From positions 124,001 to 188,000 of the forward strand of contig NZ_QLSX01000006.1 of NCBI RefSeq assembly GCF_003268885.1: a stretch of DNA of 64,000 bases, written 5' to 3'. Source of the stretch: Onishia taeanensis. Lineage in GTDB: Bacteria > Pseudomonadota > Gammaproteobacteria > Pseudomonadales > Halomonadaceae. The notes beneath the pieces are model-generated. The model did not search any database and was not told the DNA's origin. It saw only the letters and a list, made by a program, of their open reading frames with translations. This document shows positions 16,394 to 26,179 of this stretch, in pieces (the first letter of the stretch is position 1; every line of letters starts with the position of its first letter). A program made the translations under genes and the position numbers.

Positions 16394-17338
16394 ATGCACG
16401 CCTTCGAACGCCTCAATCGCCTCTTTCCCGTGTGGGCGATCCTCTTTGCCTAGTGCGCCGCCTGGCAGCCGGACTGGTTTACCGGACTTGCCGGCCAGAT
16501 CAAGCTGCTGCTGGCGCTGATCATGTTTGCCATGGGCCTGACCCTGTCGCGCCAGGATTTTCTCGGCGTGGTGCGCGCCCCGAAGCCGGTAGCGGTGGGC
16601 ATCGTGCTGCAGTTCACGCTGATGCCGCTGGCAGCGCTCCTGGTCTCGAAACTGCTGGGGCTCGACCCGGCCCTGACCACCGGTATGGTGCTGGTCGGCG
16701 CTACCGCCGGCGGTACTGCCTCCAATGTGATGGCCTGGTTGGCCGGTGGCCATGTGGCGCTGTCGGTGTCGATGACGCTGGCTTCCACTCTGGTCTCGGT
16801 GGCCGCCACGCCGCTGCTGACCTGGTTGCTGGTCGGTGAGAGCATCGCCGTGCCGGTGGCGGGAATGTTCATGAGCATCGCCCAGCTGGTCATCGCGCCG
16901 ATCGCCCTGGGCGTGGTGGTTCACCACCTGATGGGCGACCGAGTTCGCCGGGTCGAGCCGATGTTGGCCACGCTTGCCATGGCCGCCATCGTGCTGATCA
17001 TCGCCATCGTGGTGGGCCTTAACGCCGACCGCCTGCTGACGCTTGGGCCGCTGGTGGCGCTGGCGGTGGTGCTGCACAACGGCATCGGCCTGGCCGGCGG
17101 CTATGGTCTGGCGCGTCTGGCGGGCTTCGAGGAGCGCATCGCGCGCACCGTGGCCATCGAGGTAGGCATGCAGAATTCCGGCCTCGCGGTGGCGCTGGCC
17201 AGCCAGTTCTTCTCGGCAAGTGCGGCGCTTCCTGGCGCGCTGTTCTCGGTGTGGCACAACGTGTCTGGCTCATTGCTGGCCGGCTACTGGAAGCGGCGTC
17301 CGGTGGGTCAGCATACGCCGGCCACTGCGTCGCGCTAG
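16394..17338 (+). pseudogene. Bile acid:sodium symporter (BASS) family protein with in-frame amber at codon 20
   Basis: Integral membrane transporter of the BASS superfamily. The frame opens MHAFERLNRLFPVWAILFA at 16394, which is the family N-terminus, then meets TAG at 16451-16453. It continues in the same frame with CAAWQPDWFTGL and the rest of a normal BASS protein to 17338 (GATAGGTASNVMAWLAGG, EVGMQNSGLAVALA). Without the stop the product would be 314 residues, the normal length. A shorter product could start at ATG 16523 (271 residues), losing the first membrane helix. It could be a real pseudogene, a readthrough case or a base-call error. Confidence 0.8.
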
Positions 17339-17423
17339 GCCAGGCGGCGTCAGCGTCAGGGGCAGACCGCGCATGCTAGAATGCGCGGTCTATCCAGCGA
17401 CCACGCTCGAGCCCGATTACGCC

Positions 17424-18362
17424 ATGAATGACATTACCGAGCCGGCGGGCGAGACCGCCGGCCCGTCCACCGACGATACGCCAGAGGCCGACACGGCCGA
17501 CGGATTCTCTGATCCTCCCGCTACCGAGCCTCTCGCTACTGAGCCTTACCAAGATCCCGCTACTGGGGCTTCGGATGGCTCTTTTACCGGGGCTGCTGAG
17601 GGCTCTACTGCCGGGGCTGCTGAGGGCTCTACTGACGAGCCTGACGCCGATCCGGCTCGCCCAGCGCGGCGTGAGTTCAAGGCTCGGGGCAGCACCGTGA
17701 CACGCTGTGATATCTGCCGTTTGCCGGCGCTGAACTGTCTCTGCCCCTATCGGGTGCAAGCCGAGAGCCTGACGCGCTTCTGGTTGATTACCCATTCGCT
17801 TGAGCACCTGAAACCGACCAACACCGGGCGGTTGATCGCCGACGTGCTGCCGAGCACCGAGGTCTTTACCTGGTATCGCACGGCACCGGACGAGCAGCTG
17901 CTCGAACTGCTCGCCGATGAGCGTTTCGCCCCTTTCGTGATCTTCCCCGACGATCAGCCCGACTACGCCGATCGGGTGGTGGGCATGCAGGCGGTGCATG
18001 ATGCCAAGGATCCCGCGACCGGCGCTGGGGCGAGGATGCCGGTGTTCATCATCCTCGACGGCACCTGGCGCCAGGCACGACGCATCTTCCGACGCAGTGG
18101 CTATCTCGATCGCCTGCCGGTGCTGCCGCTGGCGACCGAGCGCGAGACCCGCTATCGGCTGCGCAAGCCTGCCTCCAAGGCGCACCTGTGCACCGCCGAA
18201 GTGGCCGCGGAACTTCTTCGACAGGCCGGCGACGGCGAGGCGGGCCAGGTGCTGGATGATTACTTCGATGCCTTCAACGACAGCTACGGCGCCAGCCGAC
18301 GGCATAGCCGCCTGTCGGCGCCGACGCCGGCCATGGAGCGGTTGCTGGCGCGGCGCGGCTAG
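17424..18362 (+). CDS. DTW-domain protein (tRNA-uridine aminocarboxypropyltransferase family)
   Basis: 312-residue protein. The domain begins near residue 93 with RCDICRLPALNCLCPY (zinc-type cysteines), continues with LITHSLEHLKPTNTGRL, and carries the family motif as ILDGTWRQARRIFRRS. E. coli YfiP/TapT of this family makes acp3U47 in tRNA using SAM; that role is inferred here. The first 85 residues are low complexity, with an imperfect repeat (AAEGSTAGAAEGST) encoded by a tandem DNA duplication. Start ATG 17424. The final residues are ERLLARRG. Confidence 0.85.
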   Translation: MNDITEPAGETAGPSTDDTPEADTADGFSDPPATEPLATEPYQDPATGASDGSFTGAAEGSTAGAAEGSTDEPDADPARPARREFKARGSTVTRCDICRLPALNCLCPYRVQAESLTRFWLITHSLEHLKPTNTGRLIADVLPSTEVFTWYRTAPDEQLLELLADERFAPFVIFPDDQPDYADRVVGMQAVHDAKDPATGAGARMPVFIILDGTWRQARRIFRRSGYLDRLPVLPLATERETRYRLRKPASKAHLCTAEVAAELLRQAGDGEAGQVLDDYFDAFNDSYGASRRHSRLSAPTPAMERLLARRG

Positions 18363-18386
18363 CGCCATGCTCGTCCGGGCTGGCGT

Positions 18387-19547
18387 CTATGCCGGCTCGC
18401 CGAGTTCCTCGAAGCGGCCCTTGCCGTGATGCTTGGCTTGGTAGAGGGCGCGGTCGGCCTGGGAGAGCAGGCTCTCGAGCCGTGCCCGGTCGGTGCCGCG
18501 CCAGTCCGCGCAATGCACCACGCCGACACTGAGCCCTAGCCCCGGATAGCGCTGGCTGATGCCGGCGACCGCATCGATCAGTCGCTGTGCGCTCACGCGG
18601 CTCGACTCGGGATCGATGCCCGGTAGCAGGATCACGAACTCATCGCCGCCCCAGCGGGCCAGGATGTCGTGACGGCGATAGGTTTCACGCATCAGGTCGG
18701 CGACCTGGCAAAGGACGTCATCGCCTACCGTATGGCCGTAGGTATCGTTGATGCCCTTGAAGCCGTCGAGGTCCGTATAGAGCAGGCTGACGGGAAAGGG
18801 CCCCCGGCCTGCGCCCCTGATCGCCAAGGCCTCGCGAAACCAGCCGTCACGATTGAGCAATTCGGTCAGCGGATCCAGGCTCGCCAGGCGGCGGCTGTGA
18901 TACTCCCCGAGCAGCGCCTGCGTCGAGGTGGCATGCAGGGCGTGAATCATCATGTGCATGGCCATCCAGAAGAAGGGCGCCTGCAGCAGGAACACCCAGA
19001 ACCACGGCTCCGGCTGGAAGGGGACGGCGAGCTTCAGTGGCAGGTCCAGCAGCAGGATCTGCAGCATGGCAAAGCGCGGGGTGCCATGAGCGAAACTGGC
19101 CGTGGCGGTTGCCATGACGACCATCGAGGGGATCGACAGTACCTGCAAGACGGCATCACCGCTGAGCAGGCAGAGCGCGGTGCCAAGACCGGTGGTGGCG
19201 CTCCATAGCAGGTTGGTCAGGTGGATCTGATCGCTGAGCGTGGCGACACGCTGCGTACGCCATTGCCGCTGGGCACAGTAATGCAGCCAGACGCGGTAAC
19301 TCGAGAAAACGAGCGTGAGCAGAAACCAGAGCAGGAAGAGCGGTTCCTGATGGCGATAGAGGCCGACCAGCGTCATCAGCAGGGAAGAGAGCGTTCCCGA
19401 CCACATGACCGATGACTGAATGCTGGGCCCCGACAGCAGGCGCTGCTGTATGACCTCTGGCAGGCGGCTGTCGCAGAGCAGCCATTGCATGAAGCGCCAG
19501 CGAGGAAGCCAGAACAGGTGCTGGTGTTCATGCATCCGGTGTGGCAT
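18387..19547 (-). CDS. Membrane-bound GGDEF diguanylate cyclase
   Basis: Predicted c-di-GMP synthase. About 386 residues with roughly six hydrophobic helices in the N-terminal 200 residues, then a GGDEF domain: SLDPLTELLNRDGW, YTDLDGFKGINDTYGHTVGD and the active site RWGGDEFVIL. No clear I-site RxxD precedes the motif at the usual distance. I use ATG 19547; a GTG at 19592 is also possible. It is monocistronic and convergent with the DTW gene. Confidence 0.88.
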   Translation of the reverse strand: MPHRMHEHQHLFWLPRWRFMQWLLCDSRLPEVIQQRLLSGPSIQSSVMWSGTLSSLLMTLVGLYRHQEPLFLLWFLLTLVFSSYRVWLHYCAQRQWRTQRVATLSDQIHLTNLLWSATTGLGTALCLLSGDAVLQVLSIPSMVVMATATASFAHGTPRFAMLQILLLDLPLKLAVPFQPEPWFWVFLLQAPFFWMAMHMMIHALHATSTQALLGEYHSRRLASLDPLTELLNRDGWFREALAIRGAGRGPFPVSLLYTDLDGFKGINDTYGHTVGDDVLCQVADLMRETYRRHDILARWGGDEFVILLPGIDPESSRVSAQRLIDAVAGISQRYPGLGLSVGVVHCADWRGTDRARLESLLSQADRALYQAKHHGKGRFEELGEPA

Positions 19548-19895
19548 CGCGTCTGGCCTTCTGGGTCTGGTGTGGCGAAACGCGCTCGTCACGGGGCGGG
19601 GGCGCTGCCGGTTCCCCGCGACACGCCGCTGTCATCGTTAGCACGACCCGACGTCGCCGCGGTCGTCCATGTTGCTGTTTGTTACTCTATCGGCCGATCA
19701 GGCTGGTCACTTGAGCGCTATACGGTGCGCAAGCTGCGATATCGTGCATCTCTGGGACAGGGAAGCCCCGGGGTCAATATACACGATGTAACAGGGGCGG
19801 GTCGTCGCATGCGCGCGGTGTCAGCACCTCCGTGGCGTCACGGCTGCCGGCCCGAAGGCTGGCCGCTTCGGCACAAGATCATGCCGCGCGCTGAA
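19548..19895. other. Gap between GGDEF gene and TraB-family gene
   Basis: About 350 bases of upstream region for the minus-strand GGDEF gene. It is locally AT-rich around 19670-19800. No RNA gene or convincing small frame is seen. Confidence 0.35.
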
Positions 19896-21125
19896 TCAGC
19901 CCATCAGTTGCCCGGCGATGCGCAGTCCGGCGATCCAGGTGCCGGCGGCAGAGCCCAGCGTGGAGAGCAGGAACACCAGCAGAGTGCGGGAAACGCGGTT
20001 CTTCCACCAGCCTTTGGGGCTGGCGACATCATGGCGTAGGGTCGAGAAGTCGCGCACCTTGGGCTTGCGCATGGCGAGCTCGACTCCGGCAGCCACGAAG
20101 CCGGCGCCGATGGTGGGGTTGAGAGAGGTCAGCGGAGCGGCGAAGAAGGTGGCGATCACCGTGACGGGGTGGCCAAGGGCGATGGCGGCCCCCAGTCCGG
20201 AGAGAATGCCGTTGATCAGGAACCACTCGCCGACCAGCTGCCAGCCGAGACCGGTGTCCTTGGAGAAGCCTAGCGCGAAGCCCGACAGCACCAGCAGCGT
20301 GATGGCCCAGGGCAGCAGCTTCCAGACCTTCGAGCGTGACGGGGTCTGTTCCAGGGTCTCGCGTTCGGCCCGCGGGGCGGCCGGCAGGTCTCCCTCAAGA
20401 TGCTCGGCCATCCCCTTGAGGTGGCCGGCGCCGATGATCACCAGCACGTTGCGGTAATGCGCAGGCGCCTGCTCCTCGAGACGCAGCGCCATGTAGCGGT
20501 CGCGCTCACGGATCAGCGGCGCATAGAGGCTCTCGGACTGTTCGGCGAACTCGTTGAAGGTCGACTCCAGCACGTCGCCTTCCTTGAGGCGTTCGATGTC
20601 GGCGGCGGAGACTTCCTGACGCGATACCACGCTGCCGAGCAGCCCCGAAAACAGCCCGAAGCGCTGCCACCAGGGCACATTGGCGTAGATGCGCTTGAGC
20701 GTCACCCCCACCTCGCGATCGATCAGCAGCAGCGGCAGGCCGGCGCCGTCGGTTTCCTCCAGGGCCGCGCGCATCTCGGCGCCGGGCTCAATGCCCGACT
20801 GCTCGGCGACGCGCTGCTGGAAGGCACCCAGTGCCAGGCTGGCGGCGACCATGCCGGCCTTGCCCTGGCGAAAGATCTGAAACAGATCCTGATTGGCCAG
20901 GGCGTCGGGTTCGACCAGGCTCTGGTGGCGCGACGCGCACAGCTCGATGGCGACGGCGTCGAACTCGCCGGAGCGGATCAGCTCGCGGACTTCGTTGGCG
21001 CTTTCGGCGGAGACATGGGCGGTGCCAAGCAGGGTGTAGCGGGTATCGCCGCGTACGATCACCCGGCGTGGGCCCTGGCCTGTTGCCTGAGGCTCGGCAG
21101 TGGTGATGTCCTGAGATTCGGTCAT
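19896..21125 (-). CDS. TraB/PrgY-family membrane protein
   Basis: 409 residues. The N-terminal 230 residues are a TraB/GumN-like domain (YTLLGTAHVSAESANEV, AIELCASRHQSL, VIIGAGHLKGMAEHL) with the conserved GTxH, E and GxGH features of this proposed protease-like fold. The C-terminal 150 residues have about four membrane helices, a conserved FFAAPLTSLNPTIGAG and a GxxxAGxELxMRKP segment. Family members relate to enterococcal pheromone shutdown protein TraB; the role in Gram-negatives is unknown. Confidence 0.85.
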   Translation of the reverse strand: MTESQDITTAEPQATGQGPRRVIVRGDTRYTLLGTAHVSAESANEVRELIRSGEFDAVAIELCASRHQSLVEPDALANQDLFQIFRQGKAGMVAASLALGAFQQRVAEQSGIEPGAEMRAALEETDGAGLPLLLIDREVGVTLKRIYANVPWWQRFGLFSGLLGSVVSRQEVSAADIERLKEGDVLESTFNEFAEQSESLYAPLIRERDRYMALRLEEQAPAHYRNVLVIIGAGHLKGMAEHLEGDLPAAPRAERETLEQTPSRSKVWKLLPWAITLLVLSGFALGFSKDTGLGWQLVGEWFLINGILSGLGAAIALGHPVTVIATFFAAPLTSLNPTIGAGFVAAGVELAMRKPKVRDFSTLRHDVASPKGWWKNRVSRTLLVFLLSTLGSAAGTWIAGLRIAGQLMG

Positions 21126-21210
21126 GGACGCTCGCTAGACGGTTAGGAGAGAAGATTATCCACGATGCTGGCGGCCAGGCCAAACCAGCCCCGCAGGGCG
21201 GTCGGCCCAG

Positions 21211-22648
21211 CTAGCGGCGCCAGAAGGCCGGTGTGAAGAGCACCAGCACGGTGAAGATTTCCAGGCGGCCGAGCAGCATCGCTACCACCAGAATCCATTT
21301 GGCGGCGTCCGGCATGTCGCCGTAGTGGCTTGCCACCTCACCCAGCCCAGGGCCCAGGTTGTTGATGGTGGCCGCCACCGCGGACCAGGCCGTGACCTGA
21401 TCGAGGCCGGTGGCCATCACGCCGATCAGCATCAAGAAGAACAGCAGCACATAGACCGAGAACGGCCTGGGCGATGCTGTCCGGGACGCTGACCTTGCCG
21501 ATCTTCACCGCGATCACCGCATTGGGGTGGATCAGGCGCAGCACCTCACGCATGCCCTGCTTCAGGATCAGGATGATGCGGATGACCTTGATGCCGCCCC
21601 CGGTGGAACCGGAACAGCCGCCGACGAAGGCGGCGACGAACAGCAGGAAGGGCAGGGCGCCGGGCCAGACGGAGAAGTCAGCGACGCCGAAGCCAGCGGT
21701 GGTGGCGACCGAGACGACCTCGAAGAGGCCGTGGCGCAGGCCGAGGATATCGGTGTAGGTACCGGTCAGCCACAGCGAGAACACCGTGACCACGGTCAGG
21801 CCCAGCAGGAACAGCAGCAGAAAGCGGGCTTCTGGATCGGCCAGGTACTGAGACAGGCGCTTCTCGCGCCAGGCGGCGAAGTGCAGGCTGTAGCTCATCG
21901 CCGAGACGATCATGAACAGGATGCAGATCATCTCGATCATGGCGCTGTCGAAATGGCCGATGCTGGTGTCGTAGGTCGAGAAACCGCCGATCGCTACGGT
22001 GGAAAAGCTGTGGCCCAGGGCGTCGAACCAGTTCATGCCAGCGAGCCAATAGGCGGCGAAGCAGGTCAGGGTCAGGGTGGCGTATATGTACCACAGTGCC
22101 TTGGCGGTCTCTGTGATTCTGGGGGTCAGCTTGGAGTCCTTCAGCGGCCCCGGAATCTCGGTACGGTAAAGCTGCATGCCGCCGATGCCCAGCGTCGGCA
22201 GGATGGCAACGGCCAGGACCACGATCCCCATGCCGCCGAGCCACTGCAGCTGCTGACGGTAGTAGCGGATTCCCTCGGGCAGGAAGTCGATGCCGGTGAT
22301 CACGGTGGCGCCGGTGGTCGTCAGCCCCGAGAACGACTCGAAGACCGCATCGGTCGGCGAGAGCGCCTGGGCGCCGTCCAGCATCAGCGGAAGCGCACCG
22401 AAGAGGCCGAGCACGGTCCAGAACAGTGCGGCGATCAAGAAGCCGTCGCGGGTGCGCAGCTCCTTGCGGGCGTTGCGATTGGGCCAGTACAGCAGCGCAC
22501 CGGTGGCCACGGTGATGACCATGGCGATGATAAAGCTGCTCCAGACGCCATTGGCATAGAGCAGCGAGATCAGGATCGGGGGCAGCAGGGTCAGGCTGAA
22601 CAGCATCAGCAACAGCCCCAGAATGCGCAGGATCATGCGCAGGCTCAT
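21211..22648 (-). pseudogene. trkH: Trk potassium transporter membrane subunit TrkH, frameshifted
   Basis: Potassium channel-like subunit of the Trk system, inner membrane. The frame from ATG 22648 encodes about 395 normal TrkH residues, with selectivity-filter segments such as SGLTTTGATVITG, STVAIGGFSTYD, VSVATTAGFG and GGCSGSTGGGIK. It ends at VPDSIAQA; the frame then changes and [14 protein letters not shown] continues in another frame to the conserved C-terminus at 21211. The break is at about 21463, and 2 bases (or 2 modulo 3, for example 11) are missing. Restored length would be about 480, as in E. coli. It is followed upstream by trkA on the same strand. Confidence 0.85.
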
Positions 22649-22708
22649 GGCGCGACCGTCCTTGTCATTGGAAACGAGGGGCGATGGCATGCACGGGGCC
22701 ATCCCCCA

Positions 22709-24082
22709 TCAGAAGAAGGTCAGACCGACCTGGAACAAGCGCTCCACGTCACGGATGCGGCGCTTGTCGATCACGAACAGGATCACATGGTCGCCGGATT
22801 CTACTACCACGTCGTCGTGGGCGATCAGTACTTCCTTGCCGCGCACGATGGCGCCAATGGTGGTGCCGCTGGGCAGGTCGATATGGTCGATGGTCCGACC
22901 CACCACCTTTGAGGAGTGGACGTCGCCGTGGGCGATCGCCTCGATGGCCTCGGCGGCACCGCGGCGCAGCGAGTGGACGTTGACGATATCACCGCGGCGC
23001 ACGTGGGTCAGCAGACCGCCAATGGTGGCCTGCTGGGGCGAGATGGCGATATCGATCTCGCCGCCCTGCACCAGATCGACGTAGGCCGCGTTGTTGATCA
23101 GGGTCAGTACCTTCTTGGCGCCCAGCCGCTTGGCCAGCATCGACGACATGATGTTGACCTCGTCATCGTTGGTCAGCGCGCAGAAGATATCGCAGTCCTC
23201 GATGTTCTCCTCGAGCAGCAGCCGCTTGCTGGTGGCGCTGCCGTGCAGCACCACCGTGCGATCGAGACGCTCGGACAGCGTCGTGCAGCGCTCAAGGCTA
23301 TGCTCGATGATCTTGACCTGGTGACTGTGCTCGAGGGTTTCGGCCAGACGCTCACCGATATGGCCGCCGCCAGCGATCACCACCCGGCGGAAGTCACGAT
23401 CGAGGCGGCGCAGCTCGCTCATCACCGAACGGATGTCGCGGCGGGCGGCGATGAAGAACACCTCGTCATCGGCCTCGATGACGGTGTCGCCGCGCGGAAT
23501 GATCGGCCGGTTGCGGCGATAGATGGCCGCTACCCGAGTATCCACCTTGGGCATGTGGCGACGCAGGAAGCCGAGTTCCTGACCGACCAGCGGACCGCCG
23601 TAGAATGCCTTGACCGCGACCAGTTGCACCATGCCGTTCGCGAACTCCAGCACCTGCAGGGCGCCGGGATAATCGATCAGCCGGCGGATGTGGTCGGTCA
23701 CCACCTGCTCGGGACTGATTAGCACGTCGATGGGCACGGCATCGTGGGCGAACAGGCCCTTGCGCGTCAGGTAGGCCGTCGCCCGCACCCGGGCGATCTT
23801 GGTCGGGGTACGAAACAGGGTGTGCGCCACCTGACAGGCGATCATGTTGACTTCGTCCGAGTTGGTCACGGCGATCAGCATGTCGGCGTCTTCGCAGCCC
23901 GCCTGGCGCAGCACCATCGGATAAGAGGCGGCACCTGATACCGTGCGAATATCCAGACGGCTATGCAGCTCACGCAGGCGCTCGCCGTCGGTATCTACCA
24001 CGGTAATGTCGTTTTCTTCATGGGCCAGGTGTTCGGCCAGGGTACCGCCGACCTGGCCAGCACCTAGAATGATGATCTTCAT
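22709..24082 (-). CDS. trkA: Trk system regulatory subunit TrkA
   Basis: Peripheral NAD(H)- and nucleotide-binding regulator of TrkH-type potassium transporters. The 457-residue protein has two RCK units: Rossmann motifs [18 protein letters not shown] at the N-terminus and [16 protein letters not shown] near residue 236, each followed by a TrkA-C domain. Full length as in E. coli (458). It is 60 bp upstream of trkH in the same operon; rsmB/fmt/def lie further upstream. Confidence 0.96.
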   Translation of the reverse strand: MKIIILGAGQVGGTLAEHLAHEENDITVVDTDGERLRELHSRLDIRTVSGAASYPMVLRQAGCEDADMLIAVTNSDEVNMIACQVAHTLFRTPTKIARVRATAYLTRKGLFAHDAVPIDVLISPEQVVTDHIRRLIDYPGALQVLEFANGMVQLVAVKAFYGGPLVGQELGFLRRHMPKVDTRVAAIYRRNRPIIPRGDTVIEADDEVFFIAARRDIRSVMSELRRLDRDFRRVVIAGGGHIGERLAETLEHSHQVKIIEHSLERCTTLSERLDRTVVLHGSATSKRLLLEENIEDCDIFCALTNDDEVNIMSSMLAKRLGAKKVLTLINNAAYVDLVQGGEIDIAISPQQATIGGLLTHVRRGDIVNVHSLRRGAAEAIEAIAHGDVHSSKVVGRTIDHIDLPSGTTIGAIVRGKEVLIAHDDVVVESGDHVILFVIDKRRIRDVERLFQVGLTFF

Positions 24083-24282
24083 GAAAGTGTCCGCAGGCTG
24101 ATGGACCGACGGCCTGAGAGGGGCGTCGGCAGGCGGTGGCTAGCATAAACCACTCGCCGGGCGGGCGACAGGGTGAGGCTGGGTGGCCTCGCAAAGCGGC
24201 CTGTCGCCGTGCCGGGGCAGAAGCGCTCTGGCGTTGACACAGTGGCTTACTCGCCGGTGTTCTAGCGGGTGTGTGCGTAGGC

Positions 24283-24486
24283 TTATTCGAGCGTGAAGCC
24301 GACCTTGACGGTGACCTGCCAGTGGGCGACGCGGCCGTCTTCGATGTGGCCGCGGGTCTCGATCACCTCGAACCAGCGCATGCCGTGCAGGCTCTGGCTG
24401 GCGCGCTCGATGGCCTGGTTCACTGCATCCTCGATGCTCTCGCTGGATGAACCGGTCAGTTCGATATGCTTGTAGACGTGGGACAT
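24283..24486 (-). CDS. Dodecin
   Basis: Small dodecameric flavin-binding protein (67 residues), cytoplasmic, which buffers free riboflavin/FMN. It fits the family throughout: [21 protein letters not shown], then HGMRWFEV with the flavin-stacking Trp38, and a closing [20 protein letters not shown] lies 7 bases before ATG 24486. A GC-rich hairpin (24512-24531) sits just upstream in its leader. Confidence 0.93.
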   Translation of the reverse strand: MSHVYKHIELTGSSSESIEDAVNQAIERASQSLHGMRWFEVIETRGHIEDGRVAHWQVTVKVGFTLE

Positions 24487-24652
24487 GGGTCACTCCTTTG
24501 CCGTGGAAGAGGCCCCGGCCGGCGCCGGGGCTCTGTCGCCAGTATAGGCATCAAGCGAGGCTCGTCCGCAAGCCGCAGGGCTGGCCGTCACCCTGGCAGG
24601 CTTGGTCGCAGTCCTCGTCCCCTGCTTTGCCGGGTCCTGTTTCTGGCGGAGT

Positions 24653-24742
24653 CTATTCCTGACGTGCCTATTCCTGACGTGCCTATTCCTGACGTGCCTA
24701 TTCCTGACGTGTCTATTCCTGACGTGCCTAGGCCTGACGGGT
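24653..24742. repeat. Six-copy 15-bp tandem repeat overlapping the rsmB stop
   Basis: CTATTCCTGACGTGC is repeated from 24653 in five near-identical copies, plus a diverged sixth (24728-24742) that contains the rsmB stop codon. Read on the minus strand, each downstream copy gives CGT CAG GAA TAG in the rsmB frame, so rsmB is followed by a series of in-frame amber codons. Confidence 0.93.
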
Positions 24743-26179
24743 CAGCCGGGCATAGAAGAAGCCGTCGTGGCCGTGCTCGCGCGGCAACAGCTGGCGCCCG
24801 GCGCCCGCCGCACGTCCCCAGGGCAGGTCCGCTGGCGTGTCGACCACGGCATCCGGCGTGCGCTCAAGGAAGGCGGCGATCTGCTCGGCATTCTCCTCGG
24901 GCAGCACCGAACAAGTGGCGTACACCAGGGTGCCGCCGGGGGCCAGGGTCTGCCACAGATTGTCGAGCAGCCTCGCCTGCAGGGCCGCCAGCTGGCCGAT
25001 ATCCTCGGGCCGGCGCAGCCGCTTGATGTCGGGGTGACGGCGGATCACGCCGCTGCCGGAGCAGGGCGCATCGAGCAGAATGGCATCATAGGGGATGCCG
25101 TCCCACCAGTCCTGCTCGCTGGCATCGGCGGCGCTGACCTGTGCCGTGAGGCCTAGGCGCTCCAGGGTGGCATCGACCCGGTGCAGGCGCTCGGCGCTGC
25201 TGTCCAGGGCGCGAAGCGAGATATCGAAGGCTTCGAGCAGGTGAGCGGTCTTGCCGCCGGGCGCACAGCAGGCGTCCAGTACGCGGGCACCGGGACGCGG
25301 CGCCAGGGCCGGGCCGAGCAGCTCCACGGCGAGCTGGGCGGCCTCGTCCTGGACGCTCACCTCGCCCTCTGTGAAGCCTGGCAGGGCGCTGACGTCGCAG
25401 GGAGCGTCGAGGGTCAGGCCATCCGGGGCGTGCTGGCAGGGCCGCGCTTCGATATCGGTCTCGCGCAAGCGCTCCAGGTAGGTTTCCTGACTGGAACGGC
25501 GCCGGTTGACCCGCAGCGTCATCGGCCCCGGCTGGTTGTTGGCGATGGCGATCTCGCGCCAGTCGTCTGGCCATGCCTGACGCAACGCCTTGAGCCACCA
25601 CACCGGATGCAGCAGGGCGACCGCCGGGTCACGATCAACCTTGGCCTGCATCTCGCTTGCCTCGCGCTGTAGCCGGCGCAGGCAGCCGTTGAGCACGCGG
25701 GTCGCCCAGGCCTTGTTGAGCAGGCGGGCGGCGCCGGCGGTCTCGCCTACTGCGGCGTGGGCCGGAATGCGCAGGTAGAGAAGCTGATAGATGCCCACCA
25801 GCAGCAGCGCCTGGATATCGGTGTCGCGAGCCTTGAAGGGACTCCTCAGCAACACGCCGGCCAGCGCTTCGAGGCGCGGCAGGGTCCGGCAGACGCCGTA
25901 GCAGATCTCGCGCAACAGCGCCCGGTCGCGGGGCGCCACGCGGCTGTCGTCGAGGCCGGAAAGTGACCCCTTGGCATTGAGGATCGGCACCAGCGCGCGG
26001 GCCGCTTCGGCACGCAGCCCCTGGCCGCCCTGGCCGTCGGTGGACGCCTGATGCTGGCTCTTGCCCTTGCCGGGTCGGCGCTTGGCATTGTTGGGCTTGC
26101 CACCGCTGGGCTTTGAATGGTCGGACTTGGAATGGTCGGACTTGGCGTCCTGACGGCGGTTATCCTTGGCCTGACTCAT
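24728..26179 (-). CDS. rsmB: 16S rRNA (cytosine-967-C5)-methyltransferase RsmB
   Basis: SAM-dependent methyltransferase of the small-subunit rRNA. 483 residues: a lysine/serine-rich N-terminal tail (first 50 residues, with a DNA-level 15-bp duplication giving SDHSKSDHSK), a NusB-like RNA-binding domain, and a Rossmann methyltransferase with ARVLDACCAPGGKTAHLLEA. The catalytic cysteines are in DAPCSGSGVIRRHPD and YATCSVLPEEN. The start overlaps the fmt stop by 4 bases. The def-fmt-rsmB order is conserved in gammaproteobacteria. Confidence 0.95.
   Translation of the reverse strand: MSQAKDNRRQDAKSDHSKSDHSKPSGGKPNNAKRRPGKGKSQHQASTDGQGGQGLRAEAARALVPILNAKGSLSGLDDSRVAPRDRALLREICYGVCRTLPRLEALAGVLLRSPFKARDTDIQALLLVGIYQLLYLRIPAHAAVGETAGAARLLNKAWATRVLNGCLRRLQREASEMQAKVDRDPAVALLHPVWWLKALRQAWPDDWREIAIANNQPGPMTLRVNRRRSSQETYLERLRETDIEARPCQHAPDGLTLDAPCDVSALPGFTEGEVSVQDEAAQLAVELLGPALAPRPGARVLDACCAPGGKTAHLLEAFDISLRALDSSAERLHRVDATLERLGLTAQVSAADASEQDWWDGIPYDAILLDAPCSGSGVIRRHPDIKRLRRPEDIGQLAALQARLLDNLWQTLAPGGTLVYATCSVLPEENAEQIAAFLERTPDAVVDTPADLPWGRAAGAGRQLLPREHGHDGFFYARLTRQA

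Noticed and set aside
24466-25156. Plus-strand frames encoding repeated PDVPI or LTCLF
   Set aside because: They are translations of the 15-bp tandem repeat and antisense rsmB, with no coding support.
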